Positions 34,137 to 43,925 of a DNA stretch of 64,000 nucleotides are shown here, piece after piece. The position numbers and the translations under genes are program-made. Every line of letters begins with the position of its first letter. Positions within the stretch are counted from its first letter, which is position 1. The stretch is from Prinsepia uniflora (Eukaryota; Streptophyta; Magnoliopsida; Rosales; Rosaceae). Location: positions 75,372,916-75,436,915 of the forward strand of contig CM064866.1 of assembly GCA_032719365.1 (NCBI GenBank). The letters are read 5' to 3'. The notes under the pieces are model-generated. The model was not told where the DNA came from, ran no database searches, and worked only from the letters and a program-made list of their open reading frames with translations.

Positions 34137-35751
34137 TTAACCATAAACGATATCGATATTTAGAGCGAGATATCCGTAAATTTGGCTAACGATATATCCG
34201 TCGATATTGATATTTCAATCTTTGTCTAATGCCTACAACACAGTATAGATGCAATGGGTGGGATTAACGTGGAAATCCAACTTATAGAGAGGAATTTGTC
34301 ACGATTCCATTGGCTTTCTCACCAAAAGAATGTACATAAAAATATAATAATATTATGAATCTAATTAGCTACATGAATTTTCAGCATTTTGGTGCGATAT
34401 TGTGTCATGTATTATAATTCAATTAAATAATGATATTATTTTTATTTTTTTTGAACCAATTTATTTTCAATTTTTTTTTTTACAAATTCGGTCTTCTCGT
34501 TTTGAATTTCGTTTTTTTGGAAAATTTCCTACAAACTTCTCAAATTGAATGAAAAAATCGGAGTTTAACTCTCAAATTAGTTCTATATTTTGAAATATGT
34601 TTGTTTTTAGTAAAATTCAATAAGTAAAGTATCCTTGATGCCAAATTATAAAAAAAATAAATTATGTTTTAATTTTTGTTTATGTTTAAGGAATTGTATT
34701 ATTAGTCATTATGAGACCATATTATATCATATTATATATCATATATTTACATATTAAACTTATTTTATAATTTTTAGTAGTCTTATATAACCACTGTTGT
34801 GTACTTAAACTTTTCTCAAAGTTTCATTAAAAATTTCTAACTTTTGGATTAAAATTCCATCATTTTTGTTAAGTGTAAGCAATATTGATATCGATATATC
34901 TGTAAATTTAACTGTCGATATCGATATTTTTATCCTTACTTATAATGAAGGATACAAATATCCCATACATGGAATGGCAGAGATCCATCATACTTCACCA
35001 GGAAAACATGATGCAGTAAAGTCCATAAAATTATAGAATTAAGAATAAATTACTAATTAATTTTTAAATTGTATTTTATTTATAATTTAGAATGTGATAA
35101 TTTTTTGCTCTAAATCTTTTATTAATTTTGTAATCATGCACGTTTATTATAACTAAACTTAAAACAATTTTATAATTAAACTTATATATTATAATTGATT
35201 TTTTTAAACCTACATTGGAATTCGTGTTGTTTAGGATTTAGTAGAAAAACTTAAGGAGGGAGGTGTGGTGAGGGTTTTTAATTACGAGTGGTGGTGCTTA
35301 TGACTTAGAGTTTAGAGTTTAAATCTTGGACTATGGCACAAAACTAAAGAACTAAATTCTAAATCATAAGTGATTAATCTAATATTTTAATATCAGATAA
35401 TAAAGATTTCAAATCGGAAATTTAAAAGTATTTTTTGAAGAATTCTTGCTCCTAATTATCTTATTTTAAATTAGATTGTCTTTACATTATTCCTTAAAAT
35501 GAACAACTGAAAAAAAAAAGTTTTATAAGTAGGTATAGTACTGTTTTCGGAAAAAGAAAAACTACTAAATAGGAATTAAAAACATCAGAGTGATGGTAAG
35601 AAAGTGAAAATTTTCAAATATATAATTAGAATAGTTTTGGATAAATATTAATAACACTGAGAACTAATAAATTGATAACCCTATAATTAAAGAGATTCAT
35701 CGTACTTAAGAAATTAATGAAAAATCCAATAGATCACATTATGTGAATATA
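34137..35751. other. AT-rich intergenic region with repeat fragments
   Basis: Two stretches of 'gatatcgatatt'-rich sequence (34140-34215 and 34870-34930) close copies of an ~860-bp element whose other end is at about 33335; the second copy is partial. It also holds dispersed repeat copy 2 (35040-35480). No gene is supported. Confidence 0.5.
35040..35480 (+). repeat. AT-rich dispersed repeat, copy 2
   Basis: Partner of 29210-29740; diverged but colinear. Confidence 0.5.
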
Positions 35752-35890
35752 ATGGCAGAGATGGTGACTACACACTAGACACCATATAAATTATAATGTC
35801 TTTCAGCTCATTAAGTACGTACTATCTTTCAATTGAGGAGGCTCCACCATTCACAGGCCGACCCGTCTGGAGCACCATCTCACGTGGGTC
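35752..35890 (+). repeat. Shared upstream segment, copy C (TPS2 side), with G-box
   Basis: Shares 'gaggctccaccattcacagg' with copy B and 'gactac.cactag' with copy A. A CACGTG G-box lies at 35881-35886. After removing the foldback at 35925-36759 it would sit roughly 600-690 bp upstream of TPS2, the same distance as copy A from TPS1. Confidence 0.6.
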
Positions 35891-35924
35891 AACTATATAA
35901 TCAACGTGCGGTATATAAATTAGA

Positions 35925-36759
35925 GGTTTTTTTTTTATTTAAAATGCGCTATGAATTTTTACTTTTACTTCAAAATATACTATAAATTTGATTTTTGCTC
36001 CTATTATCCCTTAAAACCCCTCTTTTTTTTTTCTTTTTTTTTTTTATCTCAAAGGTGCTCCTTAAACACGATTTTGACTGAGGATCCCCTTAAAACTCCA
36101 TTTTTGTCTCAAGGTGCCCATTTTTCGTCAAATCTGATAACTTTCAGCTAAATCCATTAACTTGCATCTCCCTTTTGCTATTAATTTTCTCCATTTATTA
36201 TATATATATATATATATCAGCTTATTGATTTACTTTTAAATATGTAGATTTTTTTTTATTGATGTAGCTGATGATGAGCGAGTCTTCTCCTTCAGTGCAA
36301 ATCTGGCGATTGTTCTTAGGTATTTAATTTTTTATATTTTTTGTAACTGAAATTTTTTTCGATGTGGCTAGATGTTTCAAATGTTGTAGATTTGACGGAA
36401 AGTTAATAAATTTGACAGAAAGTGAGTATCTTGAGATGAAAATATAATTTCATAGGTTATATTGATCCAAATTGAGTTCACGGAGCACTTTGAGACTGAA
36501 ATGGGATTTTGGGGGGCATCATGAGTCGAAATCGAGTTTAGAGTGCATTTTAAGATTTGAAGGAAAGTTAATAAATTTGATAGAAAGTGGGTATCTTGAG
36601 ATGAAAATAGGATTTCAGGGGTTATATTGATCAAAATCGAGTTCACGGAGCACTTTGAGACTGAAATGGTGTTTCTGAGGGCATCATGAGTCGAAATCGA
36701 GTTTAGAGTGCATTTTGTGATAAAAATAATAAATTAAGATGCATCTTGAGTAAAAAGTC
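35925..36759. mobile_element. MULE-like foldback MITE
   Basis: The left arm (about 35925-36170) is an imperfect reverse complement of the right arm (about 36390-36759). The right arm contains a tandem duplication of ~165 bp (36391-36553 and 36554-36718). It is flanked by 9-bp near-duplications TAAATTAGA (35916-35924) and TAAATTATA (36760-36768), which fits Mutator-like elements. It has no coding capacity. Confidence 0.55.
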
Positions 36760-36768
36760 TAAATTATA

Positions 36769-37300
36769 ATGTCTTTTAGCTCATGCACCGACAAAAACAC
36801 AATTCCGACCAAAAGGAAATTTTTTTTTTTTTTAAAAAAAAACAGAAAAACCATTCATTTGAACCAGATAAGGTTCAACAAGTCTAATGGCTGGCGAAGG
36901 GCGAACTACTTCAACACAAAGTGGGACGTATCAGCCGGTTCAAAACTATTTGAAATGATTGTTCTCTAAGCCAACGCGTGCAAAACGAGAGATTAAGATT
37001 AATTATTTAACAGAAAAAAATAGTATGATATTGCATCATAATTACGTTGTATATTCAATTTATATGTTATAATATCAATAAATATAATTAATATTATACA
37101 TCTAAATTATTAAATACATCAATTTTATCATATATATTTATATCATAATACGTCGTCTAAATACATCCCGTTATCATAGTAAAATAAAAATTAATAATTT
37201 CTCATGTAAAACATGTGATCCTTATGTGGATCATCCTTATGCAGCATCCACAGTTAACAATCGTGGATCATCCTTGACGTTATAAGCCTATATGTATGTA
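36769..37300 (+). other. Upstream region of TPS2
   Basis: Non-coding and AT-rich in its second half. Nothing beyond the TATA box is recognised. Confidence 0.45.
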
Positions 37301-37308
37301 TATATAAA
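37301..37308 (+). promoter_or_regulatory. TATA box of TPS2
   Basis: TATATAAA predicts transcription start near 37331-37340. That leaves almost no leader for the ATG at 37341 but about 90 nt for the ATG at 37428. Confidence 0.6.
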
Positions 37309-37427
37309 CATCTATCCCGGCCGGCCCCTTTAAAATATTTATGCTGAAACACCAAGTACTAAGCCTAATTGGTGCTGCTACTTGCCACCCGGCCAATTAC
37401 TCAAGCAAGAGAATCTCTAAGGAAGAA

Positions 37428-39585
37428 ATGGCAGCAATATTAATGTCTTGTCAGGCCAGCTTGTTGCGTACCTTCAATTTTATTAATTCCCAACTTGACC
37501 CCAAAAAAACACGACATCTTGGCCGCTCTAACCTGAAGACTTTTTCAAAATGGAGAAAAATAGCTAAAGATCATGCCTTCAAACCTACGCCTCCTTCGAT
37601 GTCGGTACGTCGATCTATTGCTAGCTAGCTAGGGTTTATTTTTTCCTACATACACACATTGCCCTTGATTACTTAAAACATTGTGTGTTTAATTACTTGC
37701 GCCCAGGATGACAACATTGGCTTCCAACATGCACAAAGGTTGGAACTATACAGGCATGTTTTGAGCAAAGTAAGAGAAGAAGGGCTTCAAGAAGGTTTGG
37801 AGATTGTGGATGCTGTTCAACGCCTAGGCATTGACCACCACTTTCAACAACAAATTGACCAGATTCTCCAAAAGCAACACACACTCATATCATCTAGTTC
37901 TCACCATCATCAACACAATGGCCTTCATGAGGTTGCTCTTTGCTTTCGACTGCTCAGACAACAGGGTTACTTCGTGTCTGATGGCCAGTATATAAGGAAA
38001 TGCTCTTAATTATTTAAACTATAATTTCCGACGATGAAATAACCGTCAATTGAATTTTCTATACAGATGTGTTTAACAAGTTCAAGGAAAGCAAAGGGAA
38101 CTTCAAGCAAATGCTCAGTGGGGACATCAAGGGACTGATGAGTTTATATGAAGCTTCACAGCTAAGTATACACGGAGAAGAGGTGCTTGATGAAGCTGGA
38201 AAGTTTAGCGGACATCTCTTACATGAGTCCTTGTCCTATCTCGACCATCATCGAGCTAGAGAGGTTAAGAACACACTCGAACATCCCCATCACAAAAGCT
38301 TGGCTACCTTCATGGCCAAGAACTTTTTTGCTACGAATTTTCACGGCACGAATGGATGGTTGAACATATTACAAGACGTAGCAAAAGCAGATTTTAAAAT
38401 GGTTCAGACCCTACACCAGAAAGAAATTATTCAAATTTCCAAGTGAGTATCAAATTAATTACTCTCGTTAATATATAATACTTGACCTAATCAATCGATC
38501 ATTATTAGGTGGTGGAAAGAGCTGGGGTTGGCAAAGGAGTTAAAGTTTGCGAGAGACCAACCAGTTAAATGGTACATATGGTCCATGGCATGCGTAACAG
38601 ATCCAACCATGTCTGAGGAGAGAGTTGAGCTCACAAAACCCATCTCCTTCATCTATTTGATTGATGACATTTTCGATGTTTATGGGACACTGGATGAACT
38701 CACCCTCTTCACAGAGGCTGTCAATAGGTATTTACATATGCATATATGACCACTCAGTTGGGAGCAATTTTCAGTTCGTTATAAGTTTCCAAATGATAAT
38801 AGGGCTATTGCATGCTGCAGATGGGAAATTGGTGTCATAGACCACCTCCCAGACTACATGAAGATATGTTTCAAGGCCCTTTACGTTATGACGAATGAAA
38901 TCAGCTGCAAGGTGTATCGAAAACATGGCTGGAACCCGTTACATTCGCTTAAGAAAACGGTAATTAACCATTAAAATGAAGTTTAATGAATCTAATTAAT
39001 TAAGAAAGGTTTAATAAACTAAGATTCTTCATTATTGTGTTTCAGTGGGGGAGTCTGTGCAGTTCATTTTTGGTGGAAGCAATATGGTTTAAGTCAGGGC
39101 ACTTGCCCAGCCCAGAAGAGTACCTAAAGAATGGGATTATTTCTTCTGGTGTCAATGTGGCGATGGTCCACATTTTCTTTCTTCTGGGTCAAGGTATAAC
39201 CAAGCAAACTGTGGAGCTCTTAAACGACACTCCGGCCATCATATCTTCCACGGCAGCCATTCTCCGCCTTTGGGATGATTTTGGAAGTGCCAAGGACGAG
39301 AATCAAGAGGGGCACGATGGATCATACATAAGGTGCTATATGGAGAAACATCAAGGGTGTTCCATTGAAGAAGCACAAGAAATTACTATGAATTTGATTT
39401 CAGAAGAATGGAAGCGCCTCAACAAAGAGCTGGTATCTACTAATCCGTTTCCGGCAACTTTCAAGAATGCTTCCCTTAATCTTGCAAGAATGGTGCCATT
39501 GATGTATAGCTACGATGAGAACCAGTGCCTTCCATCTCTTAAGGAGTATATGAAATCAATGCTGTATAAAGTAGAATCGGTGTAA
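37428..39585 (+). CDS. Terpene synthase, TPS-g-like (TPS2), 6 exons
   Basis: Exons: 37428-37604, 37707-37983, 38067-38442, 38509-38727, 38821-38959, 39046-39585 (575 aa). The ATG at 37428 has a good plant context (AAGAAATGGC) and a sensible leader; an in-frame ATG at 37341 would add 29 residues. The first ~59 residues are basic and Ser/Thr-containing, like a plastid transit peptide. There is no RRx8W. Class I motifs are complete: DDIFD in exon 4 and DDFGSAKDE in the last exon. The overall sequence strongly resembles TPS-g linalool/nerolidol synthases such as those of strawberry and snapdragon (from memory). Inferred role: plastidial monoterpene alcohol synthase using GPP. Intron 2 appears to use a GC donor (GATG|GCCAGT). 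The intron that splits DDxxSxxxE in TPS1 is precisely absent. Exon 4 is about three-quarters identical to that of TPS1. Confidence 0.92.
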
Positions 39586-40138
39586 TATGTATTCTTCTGT
39601 GTTTCCAGAAACAAAATTGAAGGAATTGAAACTAGAAATTTGTAGTAGGGCAACATATGGTAGACTATTCGAACAACTTGAAAAACCAAAATCAATCAAA
39701 CTTCAGCTTAAAAAGTTTCACTTTGTTGATGTACAAAATGTGTCAACTTAGGGAGCGAATGCTGCTCTGTCACGTGCCCTTGAATAGACCTAAAAGAGGG
39801 GAAAGCTGTTTGGTCGGTCAGAGTATAGGCACCGGCGTGATACCGGCCCAAAAGTACTACGACGCCAAAGTTAGTAGTCAGTCTGAGGTATAAGGGGTGT
39901 GGTAATTAGTGTACTGTAAAAGTGGTTGAGAATAGTAAATGCTTAGTTATCTTTATATGACAAATTAACCTCTTTTGTATGGGTGTGATGAATATAATAA
40001 TTATATTCTTCCGATGTGGAGACAAATGTCGGTTGCTGTGGGACCGAGACGTGGCGTTATTGCCCAGACCCTACTAGGGTTTGCTCATCTGAGTGGGTCT
40101 GGACCACTGGGCTTGTGGTGATATGTTGGGCGGAAGTA
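39586..40138 (+). other. 3' flank of TPS2
   Basis: No gene. The stretch 39800-40080 ('ggcaccggcgtgataccggc' and following) resembles a decayed LTR in composition, but ends and TSD are not visible. Confidence 0.4.
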
Positions 40139-40320
40139 CTGGGCCTTCGGATCGGTCTGGGCCGACGTACCGACCGATAGAGTACGGGGCCTCCAGAGTC
40201 GGGCTGTGTCATGGTGCTAACAGGGGGCTGGACCTTCCCGATCGGTCTGAGCCTGCACACCAACTGATAGAGGGCTGGGCCTTTAAAGTCGGATTGGGCT
40301 GATGCAATATCTAACAGTGG
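40139..40320 (+). repeat. Two ~90-bp tandem units
   Basis: Units 40139-40227 and 40228-40320 share 'gatcggtctg' and 'gatagag' with the same spacing. The chromovirus-like element inserted just after the second unit. Confidence 0.6.
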
Positions 40321-40336
40321 ATTGGGCTTACGAGTC

Positions 40337-42944
40337 TGTAACGACCCGAACAAAAAATAATAATATTTTAATATAAAAAGACTATTTTGCCCTTGAGGGG
40401 AAAAACTTTGACTTTTGACCCGGGAAATAATTTGGACTTTGACCCATGACTATGACGTAGGTCGGGACGTCACGAATCCGTAGGCAGGCGGCACGCCGAA
40501 ATCGGAGTTCGTATGAAGAAGTTATGGTCAAGGGAAGCGTTTAGCGGAATTTACGAACTGAGAACAACGGAATAAAATATTAATTTATTATGGGAATCCG
40601 TGCCAAACTCATATTTAAATCAAACCAGCGGATGAGTGACAAGTGTCACTCATCCAAGTCAAAACTATTCCAATAAAGTAACCTTACCACTATTTCCTCA
40701 TTTTATAATAATTTAATTTTCCCTCCATAATTCCTAACCCTTGGATCTCTGCCCAAATGAATCCCAGCCCTCCATTTCCTTTGTTTTTTTTTCTCTATTC
40801 CTACACGTACATGTTCTCTGGGGAGAAAATACAAACACACACATCCATCCCCCCTAAACCGTGCAACCCATTTCCCTTCCATTTTCTCTCAACCCAAACG
40901 ATCGAACCAGCGGCCCTCACACCACCAGCCGACCACCCACAGCACCACCATCACCCACTGATCATCACCGTGCATCACCCGCGACCACCACCCCATTTCC
41001 CCTACCCTGAACTGCCGTGCAAACTCAGACCCGAAACACAGAGGAATCGGGTCCAAGAAGCAAAACTCGACATCCACACCACCTCGACGTAAGGGAAGCT
41101 CCAGTCTACACCGTGAGGACCCCAGGAGCATAACTGGACGACGGTGAAGGCTACGGCGGCGACACGGCGGCGGTAAGAAGCAAAACCCGAGAACCCCGTT
41201 TTTCTTCCCTGTTTCGAACCAACCTGTTTTGATGCTTAGAAATCGATTAATTGGTTATAGACATGTCCTAGGGTTAGACACGAGTTGATTGGGACCGGTT
41301 TGGACGACGGAGACGGCGTGGATTGCCGGAGACGACGATCGGATTTTGACCGTGAGTTTCAGTGACGCTCTGGTAAGTTTCTTCCCGTTTTCTTCCTATT
41401 TTGAGGTTACAGAGCCATAGAATAGACCTAGACGACCCTATAGGAATGAACCCCGTCGAAAATGGTGGCCGGAATCGTACGGTGGAATCGGGTCAAGCCG
41501 TGGGTCGACGGCGACCCGGTTCCAGTAAAACGGTCGACCCGGTACTGTAGCAGTGATGACGTCATCATGATGACGTCACCTCTGACATCATGATGACGTC
41601 ATCCTGTCAGAAATTGTCAGACCAGGGACCAATCAGAACATGCCATGTGTCACCTGACATGTGTCAGTGATGACGTCATGCTGACGTCAGTGTACTGTAG
41701 CAGCGTTGACCAGGCGCGTGGGGGCGCGTGTGAACAGTGATTTTGGTGGGGCCGGTACCATTTTCAAGGTTTCGACGATACGGATCCAATGGAGGTGGTT
41801 TCATGTCGATCGGAGATTGTTAAGTTAGTCAAAATGGGGTTTGAAGCACCGGGAAAAGTGCTTGGGATGCGATTTTGAGGCGGATCTGTTCTAGGGTCTT
41901 GGTATTGATGTTATAGGGTCCTTAAGTAACTCTCAGGTATAATAATACAGGTTTTTAGAGATCGTTGAGCAGCAAAGACCGAGTGTGAGTGGGCTGTTTG
42001 ATTTATAAAAGGCTTGCATGCATAAACTGTTTTACTATTTCCACTTATGATTTCGATGGGTCTTATATGAACTGTGTATATATGCTATTACAATGTTTTG
42101 GGCATGAGACCCGTCTGGATTATATGTGGATTTTGTTTGGGATGTCCGGGGGGACATAGGGTAAACTATACTGTTATTGTACTGTACTTTCCTACCTGTG
42201 TATATTGTCTCCTCCAGGGAGGGTCGTTGGCCTGGGTGGACCCTGGAGTAGTCACGGGGCCCTGACTGAGTGAAGTTGACCCCCGTTGGGCTGCTTACTC
42301 TCAGGAAGGCATGTTCATATACCTCGGGCAGTGACCGGGATACCGGGAGCTGATGTACCTAGAGAGTCTCGGGTGTGAGACCCTGAGTGGCAACGCGTAG
42401 CCTTAGAACCGTGACATCATTTGGGTTGGGTTTTACAGTGCACTGATATGTTAGTTTCTCCTTTCGATTATTATTGTGGTTTTATGGTTATGATTTCATT
42501 ATGACATTATGTTTTCACTGCATGCAAGATTTGGAAAACGGATGGGTAAAACCTTATGATTATATTATTATTAAATTGATTTATAAACTGTTATTTTGGC
42601 CCACTCACTCTTGTTTTACTGACCCCTCCAGACCCTGACACGGAAATAGAGGAGGAGGACCCGGAGGAGGAGGAAGAGGCTTAGTTGTTTAGCTGTGCAC
42701 CTGTACACCCACTTGTGGGTAGGTTGAGCACCGAATAAATGTACTCTGACTATTGTGCTCACGTGTTGTATTTTACTTTCCCTTGTCTGACAGTATCGCT
42801 TTAAACACTGTTAATGTACGTTATCTAGCTGTTTGAATAATCGGTTTTTATTTAAGGGTAATTTTGGTATGTTTAGAGTCATTGTCAGACGGGAGCGGGG
42901 CACGTCCCCGGGTGGTCCCAGTGGGATTGGGACGGGTCCTGTCA
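40337..42944 (+). repeat. 5' LTR of the chromovirus-like element (2608 bp)
   Basis: Begins TGTAACGACCCG and ends GGGTCCTGTCA. It contains a 26-bp palindrome (40630-40655) and a cluster of five TGACGTCA sites (41557-41689). A 111-codon open frame at 40757-41092 recurs in the other LTR and is not taken as a gene. Confidence 0.95.
41557..41689 (+). promoter_or_regulatory. Cluster of five TGACGTCA (bZIP/TGA-type) sites
   Basis: Perfect 8-bp palindromes at 41557, 41571, 41594, 41671 and 41682. TGACG motifs bind TGA-class bZIP factors in plants. All five are kept in the 3' LTR at +7191. Confidence 0.6.
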
Positions 42945-42947
42945 GCT

Positions 42948-42960
42948 TGGTATCAGAGCA
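42948..42960 (+). other. Primer binding site (tRNA-Met)
   Basis: TGGTATCAGAGCA starts 3 nt after the 5' LTR end and fits initiator tRNA-Met. Confidence 0.9.
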
Positions 42961-43057
42961 TTAGGATTAGCAGTCAGAGTACTGGGATTTGCGGTTTGTA
43001 CTTTGTACATGGTCACTTTCGATGTCTTTTAACCTGTTTGCCTCTTAACAGTTGGAT

Positions 43058-43925
43058 ATGCCTCCCCGACGTGATCCACGTGTCCGGGCTGATGAGGGTA
43101 CTGGAGGGAATGGCGACACTGCTAACATTGAGCGGGCCCAGCGCCTAGGTGCCACGATCTTTAGTGGGGGGACCGACCCCGAGGAGGCGCACCAGTGGAT
43201 TGACCACTGGGAGAGGATCTTCGAGGTCATGCACTGTCCTCCTGAGGAGCGAGTAGTACTGGCGACCTTCCTACTGGATGGGAGCGCCTATCGATGGTGG
43301 CACAACCTTGTCTTGCCTGGCTAGACCGTTCATACCATTCCGTGGGAGACTTTCCGGGAGCGGTTTCCCAACCAGTTTTATCCACGGTCGTTTCGCAACG
43401 CCCGTGAGGCGGAGTTTCTGCAACTCCGGCAGGGAGACCAGACTGTAGCAGAGTACGAGGAGACCTTCCTGATGTTGTCTCGCTTTGCTGAGAACTTCGT
43501 GATCACCGAGGATGATCGATGTCGCAGATTCGAGTGGGGCCTGCGACCTGAGATACAGGCGATAGTGACTTCAACTCCCTTTGCTACCATGAGGGATCTG
43601 ACTGATGCTACAACCAGGGTGGAGAACAGTATTCATGCACGCCAGCGAGCTGAGGGGGGAGACACGGCGACGTGATCGCCCACACTTGGGATTCTCGGGC
43701 CGTCGGGGCTCGAAGGGAGGACATTCGAGCGGATCTTCATCTTCTGGCAGCCGAGGACGTTCTGGTCAGTTCAGGAGTCCTCAGCGGTCTGGACAACGTT
43801 CTGGGGCTTGGCAGCAGCCGTACTCACCGATGAACATCTCACCGGGGGGATACTCGGGTCGACCTAGGGAGGTCACATGCTTCGCTTGAGGTGAGCCGGG
43901 GCACTATGCTTCAGATTGCCCGCTG
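43058..43925 (+). pseudogene. gag: Ty3 gag, inactivated
   Basis: The nucleocapsid precursor begins at the ATG at 43058 (or 43052). The core (IERAQRLGA, then MHCPPEERV) matches the minus-strand gag at 17209-18219. Breaks: TAG at 43322-43324 where the relative has Trp; a +1 shift in a six-G run at 43654-43659; TGA at 43887-43889 in place of the second Cys codon of the CCHC knuckle. A Gly/Ser/Arg-rich tail precedes the knuckle. Gag and pol otherwise lie in one frame after the shift, as expected for a gag-pol polyprotein. Confidence 0.88.

Noticed and set aside
37341..37427. Upstream in-frame ATG extending TPS2 by 29 residues
   Set aside because: The TATA box at 37301 leaves almost no leader, and the ATG at 37428 has a much better context. 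Kept as an alternative start.
39800..40080. Possible LTR downstream of TPS2
   Set aside because: Composition resembles LTR R-U5 sequence, but no termini, TSD or partner were seen.
40757..41092. 111-aa Pro/His-rich frame present in both LTRs (also 47948-48283)
   Set aside because: Low-complexity LTR leader sequence, identical only because the LTRs are copies. No known domain.
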